Shown here in pieces: positions 26,401-34,832 of a DNA stretch of 64,000 nt; the first letter of the stretch is position 1; every line of letters starts with the position of its first letter. The notes under the pieces are model-generated. The model had not been told where the DNA came from. It saw only the letters and a list, made by a program, of their open reading frames with translations, and searched no databases. Origin of the DNA: Sthenelais limicola (taxonomy: Eukaryota > Annelida > Polychaeta > Phyllodocida > Sigalionidae); assembly GCA_942159475.1 (NCBI GenBank), contig OW804096.1:14805871-14869870 (forward strand). Direction: 5' to 3'. The position numbers and the translations under genes were made by a program.

Positions 26401-26445
26401 GAGAATAAGGAAGATAAAGGTCTGGGAGAATTAAGTCTTACATGA
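14384..26445 (+). CDS. DUF1647-like type II membrane protein (whole gene)
   Basis: Spliced host gene: join of 14384-14494, 16392-16451, [unresolved], 18428-18471 (tentative), 19572-19859, 21779-21883, 23191-23368, 23875-24073 and 26142-26445, about 430 residues. Exon 1 gives a short basic tail and one hydrophobic segment (residues ~19-37) with no cleavage site, a signal anchor. The luminal part contains VYDLGLSSSQV, YPPHVKKKINYAWKPLIIA, VFWMDSSVR and a Cys-rich CHRYDQSAFNILMMNY. This order (YDLGL, YP.HV, WKPLII, DSSVR, DQSA) resembles the DUF1647 family known mainly from nematodes. A Golgi/ER glycosyltransferase-like role is inference from topology and the MDSS motif. It ends in a Gly/Glu-rich tail. 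From 19,572 on, all introns are GT-AG with matching phases. The weak point is 16,452-18,427, where an exon changing phase 0 to 1 is needed. Confidence 0.8.
14560..14755 (-). repeat. Minisatellite, same unit as 480-802
   Basis: Two to three units in reverse orientation (TAGTATACTACCATCTATTG, AACCCCTATAGCTGGTC), inside intron 1 of the DUF1647-like gene. Confidence 0.6.
15382..15616 (+). mobile_element. GGGTCAG-family element, type B
   Basis: Complete copy flanked by ATAT/ATAT, in intron 1. The type B strings GGCTGAAAAATGATGAATTT and AGTATCAGTTCTGTTATG are present. Confidence 0.85.
16132..16366 (+). mobile_element. GGGTCAG-family element, type A, abutting exon 2
   Basis: Complete type A copy. 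Its right terminus ends 25 bp before exon 2, so the element lies in the 3' splice region of intron 1 and its CTGAC terminus could be the branch site. Confidence 0.85.
16392..16451 (+). CDS. Exon 2 (20 codons)
   Basis: Acceptor TTTCTACTTGCTCCAG| and donor ATAGAG|GTGAGAG bound 60 bp with phase 0 on both sides. It encodes DSRMRSYPVKVIHSSKKEIE, hydrophilic stem-like sequence right after the membrane segment. It is short, so support comes from splice signals and phase and not from homology. Confidence 0.55.
17030..17154 (+). mobile_element. 5'-truncated GGGTCAG-family element, type A
   Basis: Starts within the middle of the family (TTCTAACAATCTGTTTGG) and keeps the right terminus TTTCTGAAAATCTGACCC. 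Confidence 0.8.
17505..17905 (+). repeat. Inverted-repeat element, TGAGTCA family
   Basis: AAAATGAGTCACAAGTCGC near the left end is answered by GCGACTTATGACTCATTTT near the right end. The reverse complement matches 3,175-3,545. Left-end text recurs at 21,930-22,075. Confidence 0.6.
18009..18053 (+). promoter_or_regulatory. Poly-T run and possible acceptor
   Basis: About 35 nearly pure T, then CTGATCTACAG|G: the strongest polypyrimidine-AG in this intron stretch. A 28-bp micro-exon (18,054-18,081; GKSGSNGIN plus one base) would supply the phase change needed before 18,428, but its donor (GTGCAA) is weak. It is recorded as a possibility only. Confidence 0.25.
18428..18471 (+). CDS. Tentative small exon of the DUF1647-like gene
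   Basis: TAAAATCCAG| and TTTGAT|GTAAGAA bound 44 bp. Entering in phase 1 gives (G)DPGIKIFELVPYFD and leaves in phase 0, which joins cleanly to the exon at 19,572. It has no homology support, and the preceding exon is not firmly located. Confidence 0.45.
18472..19571. other. Intron, nothing recognised
   Basis: AT-rich, with a C10 run near 18,623. The 3' end (CATGTATTTGCAG) is the acceptor of the next exon. Confidence 0.5.
19572..19859 (+). CDS. Exon with YDLGL motif
   Basis: 96 codons in phase 0, from ATTTGCAG| to CATGAG|GTAAGTGAG. It encodes the start of the DUF1647-like region: FVFATGASVAFFDMVKEAI (compare the FVTA.S..HF.E pattern of the family) and DLMYVYDLGLSSSQVHE. GC content is clearly above the flanking introns. 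Confidence 0.85.
19860..21778. other. Intron, nothing notable
   Basis: Contains a short (CACCCAA)n run at about 19,958-19,985. No element termini recognised. Confidence 0.5.
21779..21883 (+). CDS. Exon with WKPLII motif
   Basis: 35 codons in phase 0: TTTTCAG| ... ATTGCG|GTAAATA. It encodes CNIKYRKFGYDLYPPHV and then KKINYAWKPLIIA, matching the family pattern C..R.F.F..YP.HV followed by Y.WKPLII. The donor is moderate, but the phases on both sides agree. Confidence 0.85.
21925..22075 (+). repeat. Partial TGAGTCA-family repeat
   Basis: AAAATGAGCCATAAGTCGCA and the closing AACACATCACATATGG match the ends of the 17,505 copy. The middle is mostly lost. Confidence 0.45.
22462..22500 (-). ncRNA. 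Hammerhead-like motif of a Penelope-type relic
   Basis: The minus strand reads CTGATGTAGCCC, then AAGCCA, then GGGCGAAAGC: a CUGAUG core, a GCCC/GGGC stem II and GAAA. One extra or changed base after CUGAUG means it is probably not catalytic. Penelope-like elements carry such motifs in their terminal repeats. No PLE coding sequence lies nearby. Confidence 0.55.
22688..23120 (+). repeat. 55-bp minisatellite, 8 units
   Basis: Eight units start with GTTACAGAAATCTCTTTG at 22,688, 22,743, 22,798, 22,853, 22,913, 22,969, 23,024 and 23,079. Spacing is 55 bp except one 60 and one 56. It lies in the intron ~70 bp before the exon at 23,191. Confidence 0.95.
23191..23368 (+). CDS. Exon with MDSSVR motif
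   Basis: Acceptor ATAATTTCAG|, donor CCACCAG|GTATTTT. It enters in phase 0 and leaves in phase 1. It encodes HPGVFWMDSSVRLTSGNF and then an LGALALTSTGHSTYAATHP segment. MDSSVR is the most family-like string and a candidate for the nucleotide-sugar/metal site if this is a glycosyltransferase-like fold (inference). Confidence 0.85.
23626..23860 (+). mobile_element. GGGTCAG-family element, type A, abutting an exon
   Basis: Complete copy flanked by ATAT/ATAT. The right terminus (TTTTCTGAAAATCTGACCC) ends only 14 bp before the exon at 23,875, so the branch site and most of the pyrimidine context must come from the element. Confidence 0.9.
23875..24073 (+). CDS. Exon, Cys-containing middle part
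   Basis: Acceptor ATTCCTAAAG|GT, donor CCACAG|GTAGGG. It enters in phase 1 and leaves in phase 2. It encodes EATILIYKTQDVMTQVVKWM, CALEKDCIAPWSARRGC and a GKCHR end, with four cysteines that could pair in the lumen. The acceptor has a weak pyrimidine tract because of the adjoining transposon. Confidence 0.85.
24074..25789. other. Last intron, 5' part
   Basis: No gene. Text at 24,600-24,960 (ATTAATGTTTTAATGAGAAG, AATAACTTCCAAACT) recurs at about 29,520-29,930, a low-copy dispersed repeat of unknown type. Confidence 0.4.
25790..26090 (+). mobile_element. AGGTGTGTTTC-family element, 3' end decayed
   Basis: Collinear with 30,607-30,891. Shared strings are AGGTGTGTTT, a C run, ACCTAGAAAA and AAAACAACTATTGTTATGAA. 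The right inverted terminus is lost. It ends ~50 bp before the last exon. Confidence 0.65.
26142..26445 (+). CDS. Last exon
   Basis: Acceptor CTTTGTACAG|, entering in phase 2 so that AG+G makes Arg. It encodes YDQSAFNILMMNYIGAG and then SRVCKVERYLTGGVVPSYCG, followed by a Gly-rich stretch and an acidic tail (EEGEE, ENTDAEAA). TGA is at 26,443-26,445. The Gly/Glu tail is low-complexity and probably lineage-specific. Confidence 0.85.
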
Positions 26446-27191
26446 GTTATGGAGGTATGAATGGATCATGAGTAAAATGTATTTATAAGTAAGCATGTGT
26501 CTTCAGCGACCACAACTTCAGTCCAGGTTCCACCCTCTACTGTCTAGTCTCCCCTGTTGTCTCTGTCTAGAACTCTCTCTCTCTCCATCTCTCTGACTTT
26601 TTCTGGCAGGGTCAATGTTGCTCTCAAATGGGTAACATGTACATGTGAAATGATAAATATCTTATCTTGAAGGCCACATTCTAAGGACGCTTTTTATGTC
26701 AGGCACAACGTCACTCATGCTTTGTCATATGACCCACTTGGGAGACCAGGAAAAGAAACCTTATACTATGATTGTGTAACCTCTACCTCTCACACAGGGG
26801 ACAGCAGCTGTAGCAGAGAGTGAGAGGAGGGGGAGTACACCGTGGAAATGGCCACAACAACTCTCTCCACCTTCTTCATAACTTAGATTGAAGTGGACCC
26901 TGCCATTGTTTCCTTTGGGAAATGCACAAATAATCGAAAACCATGAAATGTACCAACTGTAGACAGTACATAACTGCTAATATTTATGTTTAATTTCAAC
27001 CTCTAACCATCACAGATACTTGTTTTCCTCTCCAACCATTCATCCCTTCCTCAGGCTTATTCTCTTTGCTCCTATCTCTCTCCAGTTTTCTGCTGTGTGT
27101 GGTTCTACTCACCCCCATCCCTGATGGTTAACTGATGAATTTATCCACGGATAAGTAAAACAATACATTTATAAAGGAATTATTTTGTGTA
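26446..27191 (+). other. Probable 3' UTR
   Basis: No coding sequence between the stop codon and the AATAAA at 27,192. Contains pyrimidine-rich patches. Confidence 0.45.
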
Positions 27192-27197
27192 AATAAA
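27192..27197 (+). terminator. Polyadenylation signal AATAAA
   Basis: TGTGTAAATAAAGATGTGG, about 750 bp after the stop codon and followed by a GT-containing stretch. A plausible cleavage signal for the DUF1647-like gene. Confidence 0.4.
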
Positions 27198-27937
27198 GAT
27201 GTGGTTTGACAGTAGGAGAATTGCATCACCACCATCTTGAATTTCGAAGTGCAAGGAACCATGGGAGTTGTATGTCAGAGTAAGGATTTGAGAAAACATG
27301 CCATGTTCAGCAAATAATAGACATCAGTCAGCGAATAGTGGTGTTGCTGTGGTGCAATGTCCATCAGTTTGATATCATATCAAAGACATTAAGTCATTGG
27401 AATGTGGATATGTGTATTTGATTGAAAGACTAATATCTTCATGGAAAAAGAAATATAATACTTCTAAACGTACCTCATCTACAACTGTGCCCACATTCTT
27501 TAGATAAACAAATTAAATCAACCAACAATTGCTGGTCGAAAATAAAAATTAAAAAAAGAACTTGGTACCATATTCTGCGACTAATGTAGTCTAAAGTATT
27601 GGCTGCTCTGAGGGGCTGGGGGAGGAGGGGGGATTCTCCATCTAGCTTTCAAAAGTACCATTCAGTTCAGAAAACATCCACAAAGTGGCATAATGATCAG
27701 GCGTAGGTTATAGAAACCGTGACCACTCCCTCTTCATAAGTAAGTTACAGGTAACAGTTGGCAATACATGAAAATAATCACCATTGTGGTTATGAGTAAT
27801 TTGTAAAGAATTTAAATGTACAAGGCCAATAGAAAATATTTAAAGAAAAAAGAAATAATATCTCCATGGTCATATCTTGTTGAAATTAGGAAGGCCACAA
27901 ATAAAATATGTGGAGGCTTTGCTGTGTGAATGTATAT
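27198..27937. other. Non-coding, nothing recognised
   Basis: No exon or repeat that I can support. Confidence 0.4.
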
Positions 27938-28172
27938 GGGTCAGATTTTCAGAAAATGTACAATTCAACTTCACCAATCGTCTCAAATAGCTCACATTTA
28001 AGACAAAAATAAGCTTCAAAATGCAGTTAAACATAATAGAACTGATACTTTAAATCAATGCAATACGAAATATATTCAGATATACCTGGTATTCTTCATT
28101 TTTCAGCCTAATTTAGGAGAATTTCCTAAATGTGGAGAGCTGCCAATTGTACATTATCTGAAAATCTCACCC
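27938..28172 (-). mobile_element. GGGTCAG-family element, type B
   Basis: Left GGGTCAGATTTTCAG, right ATCTGAAAATCTCACCC, with type B interior in reverse. Confidence 0.8.
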
Positions 28173-28942
28173 ACATATATTGCTTGTGAGTTTCACTTTT
28201 TGAGTTTTCTAAGATTGTATTTCATATCGGAGAAGGGTCCTCTTATTTCGATGTAAACGTGATGAGACTTGATGCGCTCCTTGTATGAAAATGTTGTGAT
28301 TATCTATGTAAGTCAATCGCAGCTAACTAATATGCATCTATGTCTGTTTTAATTATTCTTATTTATTATAATTTATTGCTCTATTATCAGAGAATACTTG
28401 TGAGCAAAATAGGTTATTTATCATGACAGCAAATATGAATAAATTGAATAATAAATATCTATGTTAATTTATTTTAGTGTTGTTTGTTTTTCCGCTCGCC
28501 CAGAGATGAGATTTGATTTATCTTTACTGCTATGACTATTTGTCCCAGGACCCTTAACTGAGAGATATGACACCCCTCACTCTACTGGAAGTTATCTTTA
28601 TTTCTATAGATTTAAATATGTACAGCTTGATGTGTATACCTCAGAAACTTTAGAATCTGTGGTTTCACTTATTATCGCCCAACAGCGGCCATTTGCTTTT
28701 GACTTCAATTTATTGTATAAAGATGTAACAACAGCAAAATATGGATCAATTCAGTCCAGCAAAGTTCCAATATAAGTAAATTTGGTAAGATAGATTTTAT
28801 TTTATAGCTGAGAATGCAGCTTTTATGATTTGACGTTTCCCCTAAGTGTGGTGGTAAGATATGATCCCACTGTATAGTGGCAATAAGCCAATAGAGCCTT
28901 TGTTGGTGCAGAGAAGGCTTTGTTTCTACTTCTGGGTGAAGC
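28173..28942. other. Non-coding, nothing recognised
   Basis: AT-rich without supported features. Confidence 0.4.
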
Positions 28943-29145
28943 CTTCAGAAAATGTACAATTCTCCTTCACCAATCCTTTCAAATAGCACCCGAATTAAAG
29001 ACATGAAGTTCAAAATACAGCTCCACATGACCGAACAGGTTCTTTGGATCAACACAATGCCAAATATAACAATTATTTTCAGCTTAATTTAACTGAATCA
29101 ATTAAATGGGTGGCTGCCGATTGTACATTTTCTAATGATCTGACC
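28943..29145 (-). mobile_element. Diverged GGGTCAG-family element
   Basis: CTTCAGAAAATGTACAATTC at left and TTGTACATTTTCTAATGATC at right. The interior is shortened and mutated. Confidence 0.7.
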
Positions 29146-29596
29146 AAGTCGACTATAAGGCCCACTAGATCCTTTTGAACTCTGCCTCAATGGATGACTC
29201 GTATAGGCCCCACATAGGTAAGGCATGGGGAATGTGTAGATTGGAAATGGGAGAATGATGTATTTCGTTATAGGGGTATATATATAGAAAGAATGGAACA
29301 AGGTGCTAATAGTTGAATATTAGTGTATCGAGTTTAATACACAGTAATAGTATAGTCCAGGGGCTATAACAACCATATACAGAGACTAAGAAATTCACCT
29401 CGGGATTATGCACCAAACAGTGCACCAGCAGCCCCTCAATGTCATTCATTAACCACAGGATTATGCACCAAACCGTGCACCAGCAGCCCCTCAATGTCAG
29501 TCATTAGTCCTTTAAACCATTAGTGTTTTAATGAGAAGAAGGGTTTTTTTACCATGTTTTCCACTATAATTCAATTACAGTATTATATCTGTGAAG

Positions 29597-29793
29597 TTGT
29601 CAGAAAATGTACAATTCACCTTCACCAATCCTCTCAAACAATCCAAATTTCAGACTAAAATAAAGTACAAAATACAATTCAACCTAACAAATATACTCGA
29701 ATTTACCTAGTATTGGCCAAATTGTGGCCTAATTTAACAGAATTGACTAAATGTGAAGAGCTGCGAATTGTACGTTTTCTGAAAATCTGACCC
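29597..29793 (-). mobile_element. GGGTCAG-family element, type A, deleted
   Basis: The left terminus starts at TTGTCAGAAAATGTAC and the right one is intact (TTTCTGAAAATCTGACCC). About 40 bp of the interior is missing. Confidence 0.8.
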
Positions 29794-30142
29794 ATATAAT
29801 TATGAGTTTAAAATATTAGAGGCCCTATATATTGTTGGTTGGTTGTGAGATTTGTTCTGTAATAACTTCCAAACTATAGTGCGTTCCTGTCTCCAATAAT
29901 TAGGTGGATATTTATCAGTGCTCTAATGTCAGTATCCCTGTGTTATACATGTTTCCATTACCCAAGTCTCCATCTTTCCCATCATGCATTTGGTTTTCAT
30001 AAATTATTTTTACAGGTGATATGGGTGAAAACGTTTTCCTAATTTTTTATAAAAATTGATTTTAGTCTAGGTACACCAAAACCATGAGTCAGCAACTTCT
30101 GATGTTGTAAGTTTTATTGAAGTTTTGTAAGTTGGTACATTT

Positions 30143-30184
30143 GATTCCTACGTTTCGGATCTATATGGTTGATCCTTTGTCAGG
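30143..30184 (-). ncRNA. Hammerhead-like motif of a Penelope-type relic
   Basis: Minus strand: CCTGACAAAGGATC, then AACCATATA, then GATCCGAAACG. Stem II GGATC/GATCC is perfect and GAAAC is present, but CUGACAA replaces CUGAUGA. This CTGA..AAGGA...TCCGAAACG style is typical of Penelope-like terminal repeats. Confidence 0.55.
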
Positions 30185-30606
30185 GAATAATAACATGGAC
30201 CAAATACAGGGGGTATATCAATTTTGTGCAGGTGCGTTGCTTAGTTACAGTATCAACAGGTTGAATACAGGATGCTGATTGGTCAATAATATATATCACA
30301 ATAGTTCCTTTAATAATTGGTCTAGGACGGTCAGGTAAAGTTTATCCAGTTTTAGATATTCCTTCTTGATCATCACGGCTTGCATCGCTCGTCCGATGTC
30401 TTGATCGATGTTGTTGATGATGCGCCACATATCGTATATGATACATCCCTTCCTTTTTATAAAAATGTTGCTAAATATTTGTATGGCTTGAACTGAATCT
30501 ATCCCAGCATGCTCTATAACAGATAAGTGCAGTGCCATATGGTACATAATGGGACATAAACTTTGGGACATAATGGGACATAAGACCTTTGGCCAAACAA
30601 AAAAAT

Positions 30607-30891
30607 AGGTGTGTTTTTGATTTACCCTCCCCCCCCCCCCCACACACCTAGAAAAACCTTCCCCTACCTAAAACTTTTTGACCATGCCAGATCTTTTTTT
30701 GATTTTTTTTTGCACTAATACGCTAATAGAGGTTTTCCTAACAGTAAAAGAGCACATTTTCCTGGTTTAAAACAACTATTGTTATGAAATAGACATTTTT
30801 TTCAGTTTCTGGAAGGTGGTTAACTATAGAAGAAAAAAACACAAAGAAAAGTTACCACCTCCCTACCTAGTTTTCAACCAGAAACACACCT
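30607..30891 (+). mobile_element. AGGTGTGTTTC-family TIR element
   Basis: AGGTGTGTTTTTGATTTACC at left and GAAACACACCT at right form ~11-bp inverted termini. A second copy is at 25,790. Confidence 0.65.
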
Positions 30892-31951
30892 GCTGCCAAA
30901 AGGAGCCTTGTGGGTGAACTCACATTTGCTGTTGAGTCGCGGCGTAGGTGGTGAAACTTCCCATGGTAGCTTGATCACATCCACCCATACAGAAGGGTGT
31001 TTATGTGAGGGGGGCATGGTCCTTCCTGCGCCATACACCCATAATAAGATTATAGGTTAACACATTTTTTTTTGGCCTTGTTTATTTTCTATCAACCAAT
31101 GATTCATTAAATACCATATTTTTTTTTTATTTTTTTTTCTTACTATTTCACATCATCCTTTATTGTTGTCCATTCAATATGCTACATAAAATCTAGTGAT
31201 AGCGAACCAACAAGCATTGGCTGCACCTATTTCTCACACCATCAAGAGAAGGACGGGGAAACATAAAACCATTTAAACATACAGAGTTTCCCCGCTTCCT
31301 TACCTAAATAGCGTCGGACCTTAAACCAAATATTTAAATTTACAAACCAATTCATGATCAGGTTATTGGTTCGGGTATCACTCAGGTTACTGACCTGAAG
31401 CTAGAAGCTACCTGAACACGAGAACAGATGAATACAACATAGGTTTTAAAGGTTCTCTAAAATCAAATCAAGTCTTGTTGATTGAACACCAGGCACAAAG
31501 GTGGTACACATCCGCATCACCTTTAAAAGCTGTGTCTGGATTATACACCTGTTGTACATGGGAAAAAACTCAAGAATTCAAAAAGCCTACAAAAGATCAC
31601 TTATGATAGAATAGAATATATTGTGTCATTATCGAACCCCTGGACAGAGAAGAGAAGCGGAGCTTGGAGTAATAAAATTTTATTGAATAATTAAATGTTA
31701 ATTGAATTATGAGATAAAGTTGTAATTACTTAATCGCCTAATTATATATATGTGACGAAGCTAAACACCTCCGCTCCCTTCGGTACTGCTACCATGTAAT
31801 GAGAGAAGGAACTCTCACCTGGCGACGGTCTCTTTCACCTCGCTACGGCCTATGACGTCATAGGCTGGTGCACTTGTTGCCAGGTGTGATGTCAGAACAC
31901 ACCTGGAAATTACACCCACATTATTTTTTATAAATAAATAATGGATATAGG
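30892..31951. other. Non-coding flank of the LTR element
   Basis: No gene. About 31,740-31,900 has a CACCTGGCGACGG / CTACGGCCTATGACGTCATAGG patch. The GGCCTATGACGTCATAGGCT palindrome contains a CRE-like TGACGTCA, perhaps from an older element. Confidence 0.4.
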
Positions 31952-32399
31952 TGTGGTGCTGAGTGTGGTGGTGCCGGGTCGGAGCGGTTATCCCCGCTCT
32001 GGCCCGGCGCTGCTAGCCAGTGTCCCGAGCTCCCGGTCTAGTCGCCCGGTTATCCGGGTGCGGCCGGCCGGACTGGATTCGGGCTGGCTGTTCTATCTGT
32101 TGCAGGGATGTTTTGCCACCAGATGTCGTGTGGGGGTTTTGTCTCTCTTATTTTAATATTTTACTGTTAGCCTATGTCTGATGTCAATTCTTGTCTTAAA
32201 CTACCCTTTCTTTACTATAACTTTTTTGTTCTAATCCCTCTCTTCTGTGAAGCGGAGGGAGAACCTTTTTCACTGTGGTTGAAGGGTTTTTAGTCGGCAA
32301 TAAAGACTAAAGTGCTAGCAAGGACTCGGAGATCTGTGTTGTTCTATTCTTGTTGTTATTTACCCAAATCGCCGTGCAAGTAAATAAGCAGACATTACA
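31952..32399 (+). repeat. 5' LTR (448 bp)
   Basis: Begins TGTGGTGCTGAG and ends GCAGACATTACA (TG...CA rule). The AATAAA at 32,299-32,304 marks the polyadenylation region, so the R/U5 part lies in the last ~100 bp. The GC-rich first third carries CCGG/CGGC repeats. Confidence 0.95.
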
Positions 32400-32401
32400 A
32401 T

Positions 32402-32415
32402 TTGGTGCCGTGACC
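32402..32415 (+). other. Primer-binding site
   Basis: TTGGTGCCGTGACC two bases after the LTR end. The complement GGTCACGGCACCA looks like a tRNA 3' end plus CCA. I cannot assign the tRNA without a tRNA set for the host. Confidence 0.7.
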
Positions 32416-32469
32416 AATTCGGGTTTCTTTGTACTTTGTTTTGTATTTTAGTCTTTGAACTCCGGCCTT

Positions 32470-34812
32470 ATGGCTGGGAGGGATGATGTGCCGGAGGAAG
32501 CTCTTGTTCTTCTTCCCGAGGAGGAAGAGGTTCAGGAGAACCCGGAACTGGCGGCCCCGGGTTTGAATGTAGAACCTGTTGAGGAGGAGGTCGATCTGAA
32601 TCAACAGGATGGTGTAGAAATCATTGAAGATTTAGACAATGTGGAACTTGAAGTCGGAGCGGAGGCAGCTAATTTATTACCTGTTCCGATCCAGCCCGCT
32701 GTAGTAGTCAATCCTCCTGCAGGGGAGATAGTAGTGGACGTTCCGCCTGTGCTTGCGGCTCCGGTGAGGCGGGCTCCGATGCAGCTCCCGGCTCCGGCTC
32801 CGGCCGAGTTAAGGTTGCCTGCTCTCGCGGAGGTCCATATACCTCCACCGGAATACCGTAGGTTGATGGAACGTAGACCCGTTCGTCGTGCCGAAAATGA
32901 ATTGTTTGTAGACGCACTGGAAAATCAGGTGGAGGTCCAGTCTTTAGGATCAGATAATGGTTCTTTGGCAGGAAGCGGGCTTTGGGATGAAGTCCGTACA
33001 CCTGATAGGAATGTAGGTGTAAGGAGGGGAAGACAGCAGCCTATTAGTCCTGTCCCTGGAGGTGCTCAAGCGCCAGTTAGGTTGCGTTTTCCCGAACGTA
33101 GGATGAGAAATGAAGATGAAATGTCCGAACACCTGCAGAATACTGATGAACAATATACAGTGCGTAGGCAACATTTGACGTTTGATCGAATGGATACACT
33201 ATTGGGGGTCCAAATGAAGCGCATTAATGAACTGACTGACTCGTTGCACATGACAACTACTCGTGGGTCGCAAGTAGCTGCCGAGTCAGCCCGGGAATTG
33301 GAAAATGCTAGGAAGAATGAACGAAATTTGCATTTGGTGATTGAGCAGCAGGAACAGAGAATGTTCACCTTGCAACAGGAGCTTAGGGCTTCAAAAGCTG
33401 ACAGGTTGGCAGAATTGTCGATTGCTGAGGAGTTGGCCCGGAAAGCGGCAGCCACCGAAGCTAAATTAGAAAATGTCAGGCGGCAGTCTAGGATACTACC
33501 GCCCGAACAAGATTGGGGTCTAGCTGCTAGCACTCCGATTCGGCCACCTGGGGTAACGGAGGCTTCTTATGCCAGATTGATGGGTGAATTACCTGATTTT
33601 CCGCAATCAACACGTTTTGCGAATGAAGGAAAGAAAGTAGATCCTATTCAGTCACGGGATATGGATCAGAGAAGGGCTGTGGGTACTCCCCATGGTGGTT
33701 GGGAAGATAAGAGTCAGAGAGCTCCGGAAACCCCGAAAAGGAAGGTTGCTTTTCAAAGTCCGGTTTATGATGTGGCGGGGGACGGTGGTATTGTTGCAAT
33801 TATTGATGTGGGAAAGCGAAAATCCATCGATCCTGCTGCTGATTATGATCCGGAGGATGAACCGGAGGCGTTTGAAATCCATGAAATGGACCCTAGTATG
33901 CCTGAACATCGGCCGAAACCCCTTACTTTCCCGAAATGGGATGGTAAGCAGGATTGGAGAGAATATCAGCGGAAGACGGTTGTGGTTGCTCGAGCAATGA
34001 ATTGGAGCGATCACACGTATAAGGTGCAGTTGATTGCTGCAGTTGAAGAAAATATGCCCCATGCTACTTCCATTAAGCCGAATAAATATACAGTTCGGGA
34101 ATTGTTACGTATGATGGAAGCGGTACATAGCTCGGCTATGTCTTCTCAGACGCGAAAGGATGCTTTTATGGCTCTGAGGCAGACTCCGGGTCAAACTCCG
34201 GCTAACTTTGCAGATACTGTTTCTAAGAAGGCTTTGCATGCGTTCGGGAAATGGGATAGTACGTTACATACTATGGCTATGAAGGTGTTTCTGGACGGTT
34301 TGGTGGATCCAGGGATGGCTATGCATGTAGCGCTGCAGGAGCCGAAGAATATTGCGGCTGCCGGAGCTATTGCCACGCGCTATGGGGATGTGATTAGAAA
34401 TAATCCTCGATTAGCTGCTAGTTTGATGACTGTGTCAGGGGGGTCGGAAGGCAGCGAGAGATCGAGAGGTGAAAATGTTGCGGCAGTTGCTAAGGTGGAG
34501 GGTGTTAGCAGCCTGCCTATAAGTCCGGGTTTGCTTGGTGAATTTTATGCTTTCAAAGCTTGGGATGCTACGAAGTCCAAGTCTACTCCGAAGATGCAGA
34601 GTGCTGAGAAGACTCAGCCAGAAGCTGAGCGTAAGCCGTTCCGGAAAGGCACGTTTAAAAAACCTATCTGCTATTATTGCAGGGAAGAAGGCCATCTGAT
34701 AACTGAGTGTGACCAGCAAGCTTTGCATTTTGCGAGTATGAAGAGACAAGCGGAGCGCGAAGCAGCATTGAAGGAATCCGGGAATCCGGGAAACTCTGCC
34801 AGCCCCTCCTAG
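32470..34812 (+). CDS. gag: Gag polyprotein (780 aa)
   Basis: Structural protein that forms the virus-like particle and packages RNA. I start at ATG 32,470; the frame is open a little upstream, but only with TTG. The N-terminal ~200 residues are acidic and Pro-rich. A helical coiled-coil-like region follows (~235-345; heptad-type ELENARKNERNLHLVIEQQE). A capsid-like region (~480-650) includes FPKWDGKQDWREYQRKTVVV and LRQTPGQTPANFADTV. One zinc knuckle, CYYCREEGHLITEC (C-X2-C-X4-H-X4-C), sits near residues 734-747. It is long for a Gypsy Gag because of the N-terminal extension. It ends at TAG, 16 nt after the slippery heptamer that gives Gag-Pol. Confidence 0.95.
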   Translation: MAGRDDVPEEALVLLPEEEEVQENPELAAPGLNVEPVEEEVDLNQQDGVEIIEDLDNVELEVGAEAANLLPVPIQPAVVVNPPAGEIVVDVPPVLAAPVRRAPMQLPAPAPAELRLPALAEVHIPPPEYRRLMERRPVRRAENELFVDALENQVEVQSLGSDNGSLAGSGLWDEVRTPDRNVGVRRGRQQPISPVPGGAQAPVRLRFPERRMRNEDEMSEHLQNTDEQYTVRRQHLTFDRMDTLLGVQMKRINELTDSLHMTTTRGSQVAAESARELENARKNERNLHLVIEQQEQRMFTLQQELRASKADRLAELSIAEELARKAAATEAKLENVRRQSRILPPEQDWGLAASTPIRPPGVTEASYARLMGELPDFPQSTRFANEGKKVDPIQSRDMDQRRAVGTPHGGWEDKSQRAPETPKRKVAFQSPVYDVAGDGGIVAIIDVGKRKSIDPAADYDPEDEPEAFEIHEMDPSMPEHRPKPLTFPKWDGKQDWREYQRKTVVVARAMNWSDHTYKVQLIAAVEENMPHATSIKPNKYTVRELLRMMEAVHSSAMSSQTRKDAFMALRQTPGQTPANFADTVSKKALHAFGKWDSTLHTMAMKVFLDGLVDPGMAMHVALQEPKNIAAAGAIATRYGDVIRNNPRLAASLMTVSGGSEGSERSRGENVAAVAKVEGVSSLPISPGLLGEFYAFKAWDATKSKSTPKMQSAEKTQPEAERKPFRKGTFKKPICYYCREEGHLITECDQQALHFASMKRQAEREAALKESGNPGNSASPS

Positions 34813-34832
34813 GCGGTGGAGTGGGGGCAGAG
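34788..34832 (+). promoter_or_regulatory. -1 ribosomal frameshift signal
   Basis: The slippery heptamer G GGA AAC (34,788-34,794) lies exactly in gag phase, and pol is the -1 frame, open from here. A stem-loop follows: CTCTGCC (34,794-34,800) pairs with GGCAGAG (34,826-34,832), with an inner CCC(C)TCC against GGA.TGGGG pairing that starts about 8 nt after the heptamer. The outer stem would be melted when the ribosome sits on the site. GGGAAAC is a known retroviral slippery sequence. The stem-loop is read by eye. Confidence 0.75.

Noticed and set aside
31941..32156. 71-codon frame in the 5' LTR (and its copy at 43,150)
   Set aside because: Present in both LTRs by identity; runs through regulatory sequence and resembles nothing.
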